Shown here piece after piece: positions 27,601 to 35,180 of a stretch of DNA of 42,223 bases. Positions within the stretch are counted from its first letter, which is position 1. Each line of letters starts with the position of its first letter. The notes under the pieces are model-generated. The model saw only the letters and a program-made list of their open reading frames with translations. It was not told the DNA's origin and ran no database searches. Position numbers and translations under genes: made by a program. Origin of the DNA: SVMC01 sp045601345 (GTDB lineage Bacteria > Bacillota > Clostridia > Oscillospirales > Oscillospiraceae); the NCBI GenBank assembly GCA_045601345.1, contig JAZRZL010000078.1:1-42223 (forward strand), read 5' to 3'.

Positions 27601-28811
27601 TCACGGTCAGCGGCAATGGCAGCTTCAAGATGAAGATCCGTGTTCCCTATTGGGCAACCGCAGGCTTCATTGTAAAGGTCAACGGCGAAACCATCTGCAC
27701 CGAGCCTACACCCAGCTCCTATGTTGAAATCGACCGCGCATGGTCCGATGGCGATGTTGTGGACATCCATATGCCCTACACCCTCCATCTGGACAAGACC
27801 CCCGATACCGTGAACGGCAGTGTTGTTGCTTCCCTCATGTATGGCCCCATCGTTATGGTTGCCAAGGATAACCGCAGCAGATATACCGCAATGAACTGGT
27901 ATACCCTTTCTCTCAATGATACCAACCTGTATGACGCTGTTTCTATCGTAGAGCCTGCCGGAACCGGCAATGTGCCCCATCTCACCGCAGAGGGCCTCGA
28001 CTTCTATCCGATGTACGATGCCTATAACTATCGTTATCATGCTTATGTCAAGCTCTATGATGCCCAGTCCGTGCTGAATCCGGAATATCTGCTTGCCGCT
28101 GTGGAAGCTGTTACCGGTGAAAATGCCCTCAATGAAGACGATTACACTGCTGAATCCTGGCAGTCCTTCCAGACGGCTCTGCGCGATGCCCAGGCTCTGC
28201 TGAATGCCGAGGATGTAACCCAGCTTCAGTTGTTCGATGCACAGACCGCTCTTGCAGATGCTGTTCAGGCAATGGAGCCGGATGTGAAGCTTCCGTTTGA
28301 GGATGTTGCACCCGAAGCCTTCTACTTCAATGCAGTCAAGTGGGCAGTCAAGAATGAGATCACCAATGGCTTTGAGCCGGGTCTGTTTGCGCCGGATAAC
28401 GCTGTTACCCGTGCACAGATTGTAACCATGCTGTGGAGAGCCGCCGGCTGCCCGCAGGTGGAAGCTGCCGCTGCCTTTAAGGATGTCAAGGGTGGCGAAT
28501 ACTATGCCGATGCCGTTGCATGGGCAGTAGCAGAGGGCATCACCAATGGCGTTGGCAAGAATCTGTTTGCACCGAATGATGTCTGCACCCGCGGTCAGAT
28601 CGTGACCTTCCTGTGGAGATATCTGGGCAAGCCTGTTGCTGAAGCATCCGCAGGATTCTCTGACATTCCCGCCGATGAATACTTCGCCGATGCTGTTGCA
28701 TGGGCAGTCGAGGCAAAGGTTACCGAAGGCTTCACGGACGGTACCTTCAAGCCCGCTAACGATTGCACCCGTGCGCAGGCTGTCACCTTCCTCCAGCGCG
28801 CAATTGCATAA
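24618..28811 (+). CDS. Secreted SLH-anchored GH127-type beta-L-arabinofuranosidase
   Basis: 1397 residues. It has a signal peptide (about 1-30), a LamG/concanavalin-like domain (about 33-255), three bacterial Ig-like repeats (about 268-350, 352-438, 445-517), a GH127/DUF1680 catalytic region (about 530-1145), a FIVAR-like helical module (about 1155-1222) and three SLH repeats (about 1226-1397). The zinc-site residues known from Bifidobacterium HypBA1 are all present: Glu864 and Cys866 in NCETC, then Cys939-Cys940 in TCCNGTG, the first of that pair corresponding to the catalytic nucleophile. It should sit on the cell surface and remove arabinofuranose from plant glycans or glycoproteins. Exact linkage and substrate are inferred, since related families GH146 and GH142 are similar. 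Good RBS (AAAGGAG). C-ending codons are frequent, suggesting high expression. Confidence 0.9.
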   Translation: MSRKTFNKALAWLLALVLLFGMLPASSFAAEAANEEGLVLHYNFESLKNGTIVDDVSGNGMAGEVMPRSSGVVTKEVEIYGQPKTAIVIAGGSPSTGHNYVEMPVGVLNDLESVTISCWVYIDRSVSYGRIWDFGSNTTTYMYLLDNGGNSGHQGYTCALTGSGWSNEIGPQKGSKLATRTWKLTTVTFDGPSKTISMYEDDELIGSSVTAIDLSKLKGSTQNWIGYGQFKDNLLNGMIADFRIYNYAMDQSEVAQLFEIPDEDRVNRDYNSLSLSGTNALENNLSLPTKGSANSTITWATSDADVITATGVITRPAPGQPNATATLTATISYGEVVREKSFPVTVLAQPTDEARVAEDASKIALDGLGAVTGNIALPTSGAKGSTITWESDNPAYVSNTGKVTRPIGKAVTVNLTATIAYGEASTTRTFAATIVPVYEKLDAVKAEEVSVTTVVGIAPSLPALVLTTFEDGSTGMVKVTWPTALKGSSFAEEGVQTVTGKLVDHNVNVTATVTVVSETEAPKATAALLSLEDVSLDGNDTIYAQNMGRTLEYLKIMNADRMLYNFRKTFGQDTKGAAALSGWDEPTGLLRGHSTGHFMSALAEAYASTGDEAYKEKLDYMIDEMRKLQLLSKGKASEFKTACTPSSAAQSKWSTDPNTWGVGFISAYSPDQFALLEQYTPYATIWAPYYTMHKLLSGFLDSYVYAGNETGLQIATDLGLWVYDRLSACTEAQRTKMWAMYIAGEYGGMNEVLARLYEITGDERLLTASRMFDNTTFFNGLSNNEDTIQTKHANQHIPQIVGAIHEYAATGDIYYYNVAQHFWEMATARYAYSIGGVGTGESFKQPYKQGTNINGSSSRGENCETCAAYNMLKLTRDLYIYDPDNAEYMDYYERTVLNQIAASQSHNTTNSMHNGVTYMLPIDPGQRRDYDSDYGGFTCCNGTGMENHVIYQIATYAKTEDSIYVNLFMPSTAEWAEKNVTITQETKFPSEDSKLTVSGNGSFKMKIRVPYWATAGFIVKVNGETICTEPTPSSYVEIDRAWSDGDVVDIHMPYTLHLDKTPDTVNGSVVASLMYGPIVMVAKDNRSRYTAMNWYTLSLNDTNLYDAVSIVEPAGTGNVPHLTAEGLDFYPMYDAYNYRYHAYVKLYDAQSVLNPEYLLAAVEAVTGENALNEDDYTAESWQSFQTALRDAQALLNAEDVTQLQLFDAQTALADAVQAMEPDVKLPFEDVAPEAFYFNAVKWAVKNEITNGFEPGLFAPDNAVTRAQIVTMLWRAAGCPQVEAAAAFKDVKGGEYYADAVAWAVAEGITNGVGKNLFAPNDVCTRGQIVTFLWRYLGKPVAEASAGFSDIPADEYFADAVAWAVEAKVTEGFTDGTFKPANDCTRAQAVTFLQRAIA

Positions 28812-28845
28812 TCATCGCGCCGAAGGAATGAATTCCAAATAAATG

Positions 28846-28887
28846 TCGGGGTATGCTCCTGTAATTGGAGCATACCCCGATATTTTT
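28846..28887 (+). terminator. Terminator of the GH127 gene
   Basis: A perfect 14-base stem (TCGGGGTATGCTCC / GGAGCATACCCCGA) with a seven-base loop is followed by TATTTTT. It lies between the convergent GH127 and pyrF-like genes. Confidence 0.9.
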
Positions 28888-28910
28888 GAAGGATATGGCA
28901 GCCTTTTGGC

Positions 28911-29816
28911 TTAGATGACCATAAGATAGGTCATGATGTCGTTTTTCATCTCAATTGCTGCATTTTTTGCAGCCACCTGATAGTCATCAGAAGTGTTGGG
29001 GGCGTTCCATGCGCCGAGGATGCTTCGGGAGGCGCTGACAATGGCACCGTGGCCGAATTTATCGAAGGCGTACTGGATATTTTTGGAGCGTCCACCCTGT
29101 GCGCCATAGCCTGTGATGAGAAGGAAAATGCGGTCATATTTTTCACGAAGGGATTTCATGGCCGCAGGCTGGGTCGCACCTACCACGGCGGCAATTTCGG
29201 AATAGCCGTTTTTACCGAACAGGTCAGTGCTCCAGCGCATGATGAGGTCAGCCATGGCGGTGTAAACCAGACGGTCACCGGAAATTAGCTCTTGTACCTC
29301 CCGGCTGGATTTGTTGGAGGTGCGGACATAGCAAAACAGGTTTTTCTTTGCATCCTGACAGTAGGGAAGGAAGGGACGCACACAGTCGCTTCCGAGATAC
29401 CCGTTGATGGTCACACCGTCACAGGCATAGGGATGGTAGACGCTCTGCCCTACACGAACCGAACCGAAGAGACTGTCGGCATAGAGCTTTGCAATGTGCT
29501 CCACGCTGGAGAAGTTGCTGTCGAGCAGCACATAGAAGCCCATCTGTGTAGCCTTCTCCATGACCCTTTGCATGGCAGCAAGGCCGTCAGCGCCTAGCGG
29601 GGTAAAGCAGCAGGACTGCACCTTCACTGCCGGTACAATTCCCGAAACTGCTTCCAGAATCCCGGTGCAATAATTCTCATAACATTCTGCCAATGCTGCC
29701 AGTCCACCTTCGGCGGGAAGCAGCGTGGGGGGAATCACCTCCGGGAAGGGATCAAGTCCCACCATGATAGGACTTTTCAACTTTCTGATTTTTGCCTGAA
29801 GCACATCAATGGACAT
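28911..29816 (-). CDS. OMP decarboxylase family (type 2 PyrF-like) protein lacking catalytic residues
   Basis: 301 residues from the ATG at 29816, preceded by AGGAGG. Overall it matches type 2 orotidine 5'-phosphate decarboxylases: VGLDPFPE at 19-26, AVKVQ at 63-67, YLGSD, YVRTSN, VVGAT and the phosphate loop GYGAQGG. The catalytic motif normally reading D-x-K-R-G-D is here Asp99-Ser-Asn101-Phe-Ser-Ser104, so the essential Lys and second Asp are missing. No frameshift explains this. It therefore may not decarboxylate OMP. It has its own promoter and follows the carA-carB unit across a terminator. A nucleotide-binding or regulatory paralogue is my inference; a true pyrF would be expected elsewhere in the genome. 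Confidence 0.85.
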   Translation of the reverse strand: MSIDVLQAKIRKLKSPIMVGLDPFPEVIPPTLLPAEGGLAALAECYENYCTGILEAVSGIVPAVKVQSCCFTPLGADGLAAMQRVMEKATQMGFYVLLDSNFSSVEHIAKLYADSLFGSVRVGQSVYHPYACDGVTINGYLGSDCVRPFLPYCQDAKKNLFCYVRTSNKSSREVQELISGDRLVYTAMADLIMRWSTDLFGKNGYSEIAAVVGATQPAAMKSLREKYDRIFLLITGYGAQGGRSKNIQYAFDKFGHGAIVSASRSILGAWNAPNTSDDYQVAAKNAAIEMKNDIMTYLMVI

Positions 29817-29849
29817 TCGGACGGCCTCCTTTGCAACATTATTTATACT

Positions 29850-29877
29850 ATTATACCGCATAAAATCATAATTGCAA
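29850..29877 (-). promoter_or_regulatory. Sigma-A promoter of the pyrF-like gene
   Basis: On the minus strand, TTGCAA (29877-29872), a 16-base spacer and a perfect TATAAT (29855-29850) lie 34 bases upstream of the preferred start. No PyrR-type attenuator fits the short leader. Confidence 0.7.
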
Positions 29878-29884
29878 GTGTGCA

Positions 29885-29920
29885 AAAGCCAGCCGATTCA
29901 AGCTGAAATCGGCTGGCTTT
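29885..29920 (-). terminator. Terminator after the carB-dapF fusion gene
   Basis: A perfect 14-base stem (AAAGCCAGCCGATT / AATCGGCTGGCTTT) with an eight-base loop follows the fusion gene stop in the minus-strand sense, ending in four Ts. The T tract is short, so some read-through into the pyrF-like gene is possible. Confidence 0.75.
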
Positions 29921-29936
29921 GCGGTTAAGAATCCAA

Positions 29937-32900
29937 TTAGTATTCAAGCTTTCCTTCAAATACCATGACGGCATCGCCGGTGAGGGTGACGACCTCATCG
30001 CCCACATTGACGGTCAAATCGCCACCGGGCATCTTGACGAGAATATCGGTATTTCGGTCGCAGAAGCCGTTTGCTACTGCTGCAATGGCAGAGGCACAGG
30101 CACCGGTACCGCAGGCGAGGGTTGCACCGTTGCCGCGTTCCCAGACGCGCATACGAAGGGTGGTGCGGTTGACAACACGGACAAATTCGGTGTTGATTCT
30201 TTCGGGGAAGAGCGGATGATGCTCAAATTTTGGGCCAAGCTCCTTGAGCTTAATGGCATCGGGCTTGTCGGTAAATACCACGCAGTGGGGATTGCCGATA
30301 CCGACGCAGGTGCAGCGGTAGGTCACACCATCCACGGTGATGGGGCAGTCAATGGCACGGTCGCCGGGGAGAAGGGCAGGAATTTCTTCGGGAACCAGCG
30401 TGGGAATACCCATTTCAACGCTGACCGAGCTGACCTTACCTTCGCGCAGGAAGACATCCACCTGCTTGATGCCGCTGGCGGTCTCAATGCGCATCTGATC
30501 GCGGCGGACAATGTCCTTGTCATACAGGTACTTGGCGACGCAGCGCAGGTTGTTGCCTGCCAGCATACCCTCACTGCCATCGCGGTTGAACGAGCGCATT
30601 TTTGCATCTGCGACCTGAGAGGATTCCATGAGCACGATGCCACTGGCACCGATGCCGTAGTGCTGGGTGCAAAGGGTCACGCACAGGGATTCCGGGCAGG
30701 GAAGGGAATTGTTGAAGTTTTCAATAAAGATATAGTCATTGCCGGAGCTTTGCATCTTGGCAAAGCGGAGAAGTCCACGGCGGCGGCGCATATGGTTGAT
30801 ATCCACAAGCTCGGTATTGAATTCACTGAAGCGGCTGGCAATGATCTGTGCCAGAGCGCCTGCGGTGTCCAGAGAGGTGAGGCAGGGAATGCCGAGCTGC
30901 ATGGCACGCATATGAATGGTCTGATAGTCGTCCAGTGTGCCATCGCGCAGAGCGCCAGTGTAGATGACGTAGCTGACCTTACCCTCTTCCATAAGCTCGA
31001 GAATGCGGCGATTCTCAGAGACCATCGGGACGCTTTCCACTTCGATGCCCATGAGAGAAATCTCTTCGGCAGTGCCCTGGGTGGCGTACAGGCACATACC
31101 CTGTTCATAGAACTGCTGTGCCAGAGACAGGATTTCCTGATAATCACGATCCTCTACGCTGATGAACACGCCGGGACTGTTGGTGGCGCGGCTGAGTGGG
31201 ACAGTGGTTCCGGCGGCGGTAAGACCCTTAAACAGGGCTTCTGCCATGGTTTTGCCCATGCCCAGAACTTCACCGGTGGATTTCATCTCCGGACCCAGAA
31301 TGTCGTTGGCATCGGCCAGCTTCTGGAAGGAGAAGACGGGAACCTTAACGGCATAGTAAGGCGGGGTGGGGAACAGGCCGGTACCGTAGCCTAAAGAGTG
31401 CAGGGATTTGCCCAGCATGACCTGAGAGGCCAGATCAACCATGGGAACGTTGGTGACCTTGCTGATATAAGGCACAGTACGCGATGCTCTGGGGTTGACC
31501 TCAATGACATACAGCTCTCCGTTAAAGAGCAGGTACTGGATATTCACAAGACCCCTGGTACCCAGTGCCAGAGCAAGCTGGCGGGAGCTTTCGCAGATAT
31601 TTTTCAGTGCCTTGTCATTCAGGTTGAAGGGAGGATAGACGGCGATGGAGTCGCCGGAGTGGACACCGGCTCGTTCGATATGCTCCATAATGCCGGGGAT
31701 GAGGACATCCTTGCCATCGGAGATAACATCGACCTCCAGCTCTATGCCGGGCATATAGCGGTCAATGAGCACGGGGTTTTCAATGCCGCCTGCCAGAATG
31801 TTCTGCATATAGCGGATGGTATCACTGTCCTCGTAGGCAATGGTCATGTTCTGACCGCCGATGACATAGCTGGGGCGCAGAAGCACGGGATAGCCCAGCG
31901 TTTTGACGGCATCCAGAGCTTCTTCCATATTGTTAACGCTCAGACCCTTGGGTCTGCGAATGCCGAACTGCTCCAGAAGTGCATCAAAGCGGCTGCGATC
32001 CTCAGCAAGGTCAATGCCCTGCGCGGAGGTACCCAGAATGGGGATTCCGGCATTGTCCAGTGTCTGGGTCAGCTTGATGGCGGTCTGTCCGCCGAAGGCG
32101 ACCACAACACCCACCGGCTTTTCAATGTCGATGATGTTCATGACATCCTCGGGGCACAGCGGCTCAAAGTACAGGCGGTCGGCGGTATCGTAGTCTGTGG
32201 AGACGGTTTCGGGGTTGTTGTTGATGATAACGACATCATAGCCCAGAGAGCGGAGCATCCAAACGCAGTGAACAGAGCTGTAGTCGAATTCGATACCCTG
32301 ACCAATGCGGATGGGGCCGGAACCGAGCACCAGCGCAACGGGCTTGCCGGAACGCTTCAGGCTTCTGGATTCGCAATCGGCATCGGTCGTGGAATAGTAG
32401 TAAGGCGTGCAGGCAGAGAACTCTGCGGCGCAGGTATCGACCATCTTATAGGAGAACGTGCACTTGGGCAGCTCAGTTACACCCGTGAGGCGGGAGATGG
32501 CCTTATCGGGATAGCCCAGTGTTTTGGCTTCACGGTAGAGTTCTTCGGTAAAGGGCTGATTGCACAGACGGTCTTCAAATTCTGCAAGACCCTGCAATTT
32601 ATAAAGGAACCAGCGGTCAATTTTGGTGATCTCATAGATTTCATCCACGCTGATGCCGGCCTTCAGGGCTTCAAAAATGGTGAACAGGCGGCGGTCATCG
32701 GGACGGCGCAGGCGCTCGGATAGAGGCGCATCGTCCAGCGGCGGTGCGTTGAGCGTATCCAGAGAGATTTCCGCACCGCGGATGGCCTTCATCAGTGCCA
32801 TTTCAAAGCTGGGGCCAATGGACATGACCTCGCCGGTGGCCTTCATCTGGGTACCCAGTAGGCGGCTGGAACCGGCAAATTTCTCAAACGGCCATTTAGG

Positions 32901-33971
32901 GAATTTTACGACCACATAGTCGAGTGCAGGCTCGAAGCAGGCGCAGGTCTGACCGGTGATATCATTTTTGATTTCATCCAGAGAGTAGCCCAGCGCCAGC
33001 TTGGTGGTGATTTTTGCAATGGGGTAGCCGCTTGCCTTGGAGGCCAGTGCGGAGGAACGGGAGACACGGGGATTGACCTCGATAACAGCATATTCAAAGC
33101 TGTCCGGGTTCAGGGCGAACTGGCAGTTGCAGCCGCCGATGATGCCGATGGCAGTGACCATATCGAGCGCTGCCGTGCGAAGCATACTGTATTCCTTGGG
33201 GGAGAGGGACAGTGCGGGGGCAACCACGATGCTGTCGCCGGTATGAATGCCGACCGGGTCAAAGTTTTCCATGGAGCAGACGGCAATGGCGTTGCCCAGT
33301 GCGTCGCGCATGGTTTCAAATTCGATTTCTTTCCAGCCTGCAATGCTCTTTTCCACAAGAATCTGGGTGATCGGGGACTGATCCAGACCGATCTGCGCAA
33401 TCAGGCGCAGTTCTTCATCATCTGCTGCAATGCCGCCGCCGGTACCGCCGAGGGTGAAGGCGGGGCGCACGATAACGGGATAGCCCACCTCATGGGCAAT
33501 TTCCAGCGCGGTTTCGCAGTCATTGGCAATGCCGGAGGGCACGACAGGCTGTCCGATGGCTTTCATGGTATCGCGGAACAGCTCACGGTCTTCGGCCTTG
33601 TCGATGGCCTCCACAGGCGTACCCAGAAGGCGGACACCGTGCTGCTCCAGATAGCCGTCCTTGCTTAGCTGCATGGCAATGGTCAGACCAGTCTGACCGC
33701 CGAGACCTGCCAGCAGGCTGTCCGGCTTTTCTTTTTCGATAATGCGCTTGATGGTATCTACACTCAGGGGTTCGAGATAGATTTCATCTGCCATGTGCTT
33801 GTCGGTCATGATGGTGGCGGGGTTGGAGTTGGCCAGCACCACGTTGACTCCTTCGGCTTTCAGAACACGGCAGGCCTGTGCACCTGCATAGTCAAATTCT
33901 GCGGCCTGTCCAATCACGATCGGGCCAGAGCCAATGACCAGAACTTTCTGAATAGAATGATCTCTCGGCAT
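29937..33971 (-). CDS. Fusion of carbamoyl-phosphate synthase large subunit and diaminopimelate epimerase
   Basis: 1344 residues in one open frame. Residues 1 to about 1060 are a complete CarB, with two synthetase halves each starting with the GSGPIxIGQ motif (GSGPIVIGQAAEFDY and GSGPIRIGQGIEFDY), ATP-grasp loops (RPAFTLGGTGGG, RPSYVIGGQNM) and a C-terminal allosteric domain. From Met1061 to 1344 it is a full-length DapF-like domain (KMQSSGNDY, FNRDGSEG, ERGNGATLACGTGACA). The second epimerase cysteine is present (Cys1287), but the first is Ala1138 within MLAGNNLRC. No ribosome binding site precedes Met1061, so separate translation is unlikely. CarB makes carbamoyl phosphate; DapF normally makes meso-DAP for peptidoglycan and lysine. 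I know of no pathway reason for joining them. It overlaps carA by one base. Confidence 0.93.
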   Translation of the reverse strand: MPRDHSIQKVLVIGSGPIVIGQAAEFDYAGAQACRVLKAEGVNVVLANSNPATIMTDKHMADEIYLEPLSVDTIKRIIEKEKPDSLLAGLGGQTGLTIAMQLSKDGYLEQHGVRLLGTPVEAIDKAEDRELFRDTMKAIGQPVVPSGIANDCETALEIAHEVGYPVIVRPAFTLGGTGGGIAADDEELRLIAQIGLDQSPITQILVEKSIAGWKEIEFETMRDALGNAIAVCSMENFDPVGIHTGDSIVVAPALSLSPKEYSMLRTAALDMVTAIGIIGGCNCQFALNPDSFEYAVIEVNPRVSRSSALASKASGYPIAKITTKLALGYSLDEIKNDITGQTCACFEPALDYVVVKFPKWPFEKFAGSSRLLGTQMKATGEVMSIGPSFEMALMKAIRGAEISLDTLNAPPLDDAPLSERLRRPDDRRLFTIFEALKAGISVDEIYEITKIDRWFLYKLQGLAEFEDRLCNQPFTEELYREAKTLGYPDKAISRLTGVTELPKCTFSYKMVDTCAAEFSACTPYYYSTTDADCESRSLKRSGKPVALVLGSGPIRIGQGIEFDYSSVHCVWMLRSLGYDVVIINNNPETVSTDYDTADRLYFEPLCPEDVMNIIDIEKPVGVVVAFGGQTAIKLTQTLDNAGIPILGTSAQGIDLAEDRSRFDALLEQFGIRRPKGLSVNNMEEALDAVKTLGYPVLLRPSYVIGGQNMTIAYEDSDTIRYMQNILAGGIENPVLIDRYMPGIELEVDVISDGKDVLIPGIMEHIERAGVHSGDSIAVYPPFNLNDKALKNICESSRQLALALGTRGLVNIQYLLFNGELYVIEVNPRASRTVPYISKVTNVPMVDLASQVMLGKSLHSLGYGTGLFPTPPYYAVKVPVFSFQKLADANDILGPEMKSTGEVLGMGKTMAEALFKGLTAAGTTVPLSRATNSPGVFISVEDRDYQEILSLAQQFYEQGMCLYATQGTAEEISLMGIEVESVPMVSENRRILELMEEGKVSYVIYTGALRDGTLDDYQTIHMRAMQLGIPCLTSLDTAGALAQIIASRFSEFNTELVDINHMRRRRGLLRFAKMQSSGNDYIFIENFNNSLPCPESLCVTLCTQHYGIGASGIVLMESSQVADAKMRSFNRDGSEGMLAGNNLRCVAKYLYDKDIVRRDQMRIETASGIKQVDVFLREGKVSSVSVEMGIPTLVPEEIPALLPGDRAIDCPITVDGVTYRCTCVGIGNPHCVVFTDKPDAIKLKELGPKFEHHPLFPERINTEFVRVVNRTTLRMRVWERGNGATLACGTGACASAIAAVANGFCDRNTDILVKMPGGDLTVNVGDEVVTLTGDAVMVFEGKLEY

Positions 33972-35020
33972 CAGATGTTCCCTCCCATCATATCAATAAA
34001 GCGTTCCATAAGCTTTTGTGTATCCCGCGTACCGGCGCAGGCCTCGGGGTAAAACTGCACGGAGAAGCAATTTTTTCCCGGATAATCCAGACCCTCGCAG
34101 GAGCCGTCGTTGACATTGACCCACCGGGCAATGGCGACACCGGGAAGACTTTCGGGATCCACGCAGTAGCCGTGATTCTGACTGGTGATGTGGGTCAGAC
34201 CTGTTACGATATCCTTGACCGGCTGATTTTCTCCGCGGTGGCCGTGGGGAAGCTTATAGGTTTTGCCGCCCTGTGCCAGAGCCAGCAACTCATGGCCGAG
34301 GCCAATGCCGAAAATCGGCAGCTTTCCGACAAGCTTTGCAATTTCCTGAATAATTTCTCCGCAGTCCATGGGATTGCCGGGGCCGGTGGAGAGGATCAGG
34401 CCATCTGCCTTGGCATCCAGCAGCTCCTGTGCGGTGGTATTGTAGGGGAAGACCGTGACTTCACAGCCGCGCTCGGTCAGCGCATGAATCAGGGAGCGGC
34501 GCAGGCCAAGATCCAGAACAGCGACCTTTTTGCCGCCCTCTGCCGGGAAGCTGGCGGGGGCTTTGGCGCTGACCTGCGGAACGAGGTATCCGGTCTCGGG
34601 GAAGGCTGGCTCTGACGGAAGCGCAGAGCAGAGGATGGCCTTCATTGTGCCCTTTTTCCGCAGGAGGGCAGTGATTTGACGGGTATCAATGCCGGAAATG
34701 CCGGGGATATTCTGCTTTTTCAGGAAGGTGTTCAAATCATACTGAAAGCGGAAATTGGAGGGGCTGGTGCAGCACTCACGTACTACATAACCACGTAACG
34801 CGCAGTCCCCTTCAAAATCCGCTTCCATAACACCATAATTACCTATCATAGGAAAGGTTTGCATAACAATTTGTCCTGCATAGCTGGGATCCGTCAATGT
34901 CTCAACATAGCCACACATACCGGTTGTAAAAACCAGCTCACCTACAGCATCTATGGGAGCGCCAATACCAGTACCTTCAAAAACAGAGCCGTCTTCCAAA
35001 ATCAAATAAGCCTTGCTCAT
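33971..35020 (-). CDS. carA: Carbamoyl-phosphate synthase small subunit with degenerate glutaminase site
   Basis: 349 residues from the ATG at 35020, which has GGAGG seven bases upstream. The N-terminal CarA-specific domain (about 1-130) and a class I glutamine amidotransferase domain (about 165-349) are both recognisable (STGPGNP, GHRGENQPVKD, TSQNHGY). The nucleophile motif usually reading GICLGHQ is GIGLGHE, giving Gly240 in place of Cys. The usual HPE triad segment is YPE, with Tyr324 in place of His. Glutamine hydrolysis should therefore be lost. The closest known parallel is vertebrate CPS I, whose glutaminase domain has lost its cysteine and which uses free ammonia. It probably still binds CarB structurally. 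The stop overlaps the carB start by one base. Confidence 0.9.
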   Translation of the reverse strand: MSKAYLILEDGSVFEGTGIGAPIDAVGELVFTTGMCGYVETLTDPSYAGQIVMQTFPMIGNYGVMEADFEGDCALRGYVVRECCTSPSNFRFQYDLNTFLKKQNIPGISGIDTRQITALLRKKGTMKAILCSALPSEPAFPETGYLVPQVSAKAPASFPAEGGKKVAVLDLGLRRSLIHALTERGCEVTVFPYNTTAQELLDAKADGLILSTGPGNPMDCGEIIQEIAKLVGKLPIFGIGLGHELLALAQGGKTYKLPHGHRGENQPVKDIVTGLTHITSQNHGYCVDPESLPGVAIARWVNVNDGSCEGLDYPGKNCFSVQFYPEACAGTRDTQKLMERFIDMMGGNI

Positions 35021-35054
35021 TTCACATCCTCCATTCTGCATTTTATTTGCATAA

Positions 35055-35083
35055 ATCATAGTGGAAATCTAATAAATATTCAA
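35055..35083 (-). promoter_or_regulatory. Sigma-A promoter of carA-carB/dapF
   Basis: On the minus strand, TTGAAT (35083-35078), a 17-base spacer and TATGAT (35060-35055) lie about 35 bases before the carA start. The short leader leaves no room for a PyrR attenuator or an arginine-type leader. Confidence 0.65.
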
Positions 35084-35139
35084 TTCGCACCATGTACAAA
35101 GAAAAATTATTTATAATCTGATTCTCAATATTTTTGCAC

Positions 35140-35170
35140 AAAAAAGCCGCTGCACAAATTGTGCAGCGGC
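35140..35170 (-). terminator. Terminator of yebC
   Basis: A perfect 25-base palindrome (GCCGCTGCACAA, one base, TTGTGCAGCGGC) is followed by six Ts on the minus strand. It separates yebC from the car unit. Confidence 0.9.
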
Positions 35171-35180
35171 AAAATAAACA

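Noticed and set aside
24621..28040. Very long open frame (over 1100 codons) antisense to the GH127 gene
   Set aside because: It mirrors the strongly biased codon use of the GH127 gene, has no ribosome binding site, and its translation is low-complexity with no recognisable domain.
29919..32723. Two long plus-strand open frames opposite the carB-dapF fusion
   Set aside because: They are shadows of the well-supported minus-strand gene. Their translations match no family I recognise, and neither has a convincing start signal.
35021..35145. PyrR attenuator or other riboswitch upstream of carA
   Set aside because: The promoter lies only about 35 bases from the start codon, leaving no room for an attenuator, and no PyrR-type stem is visible.
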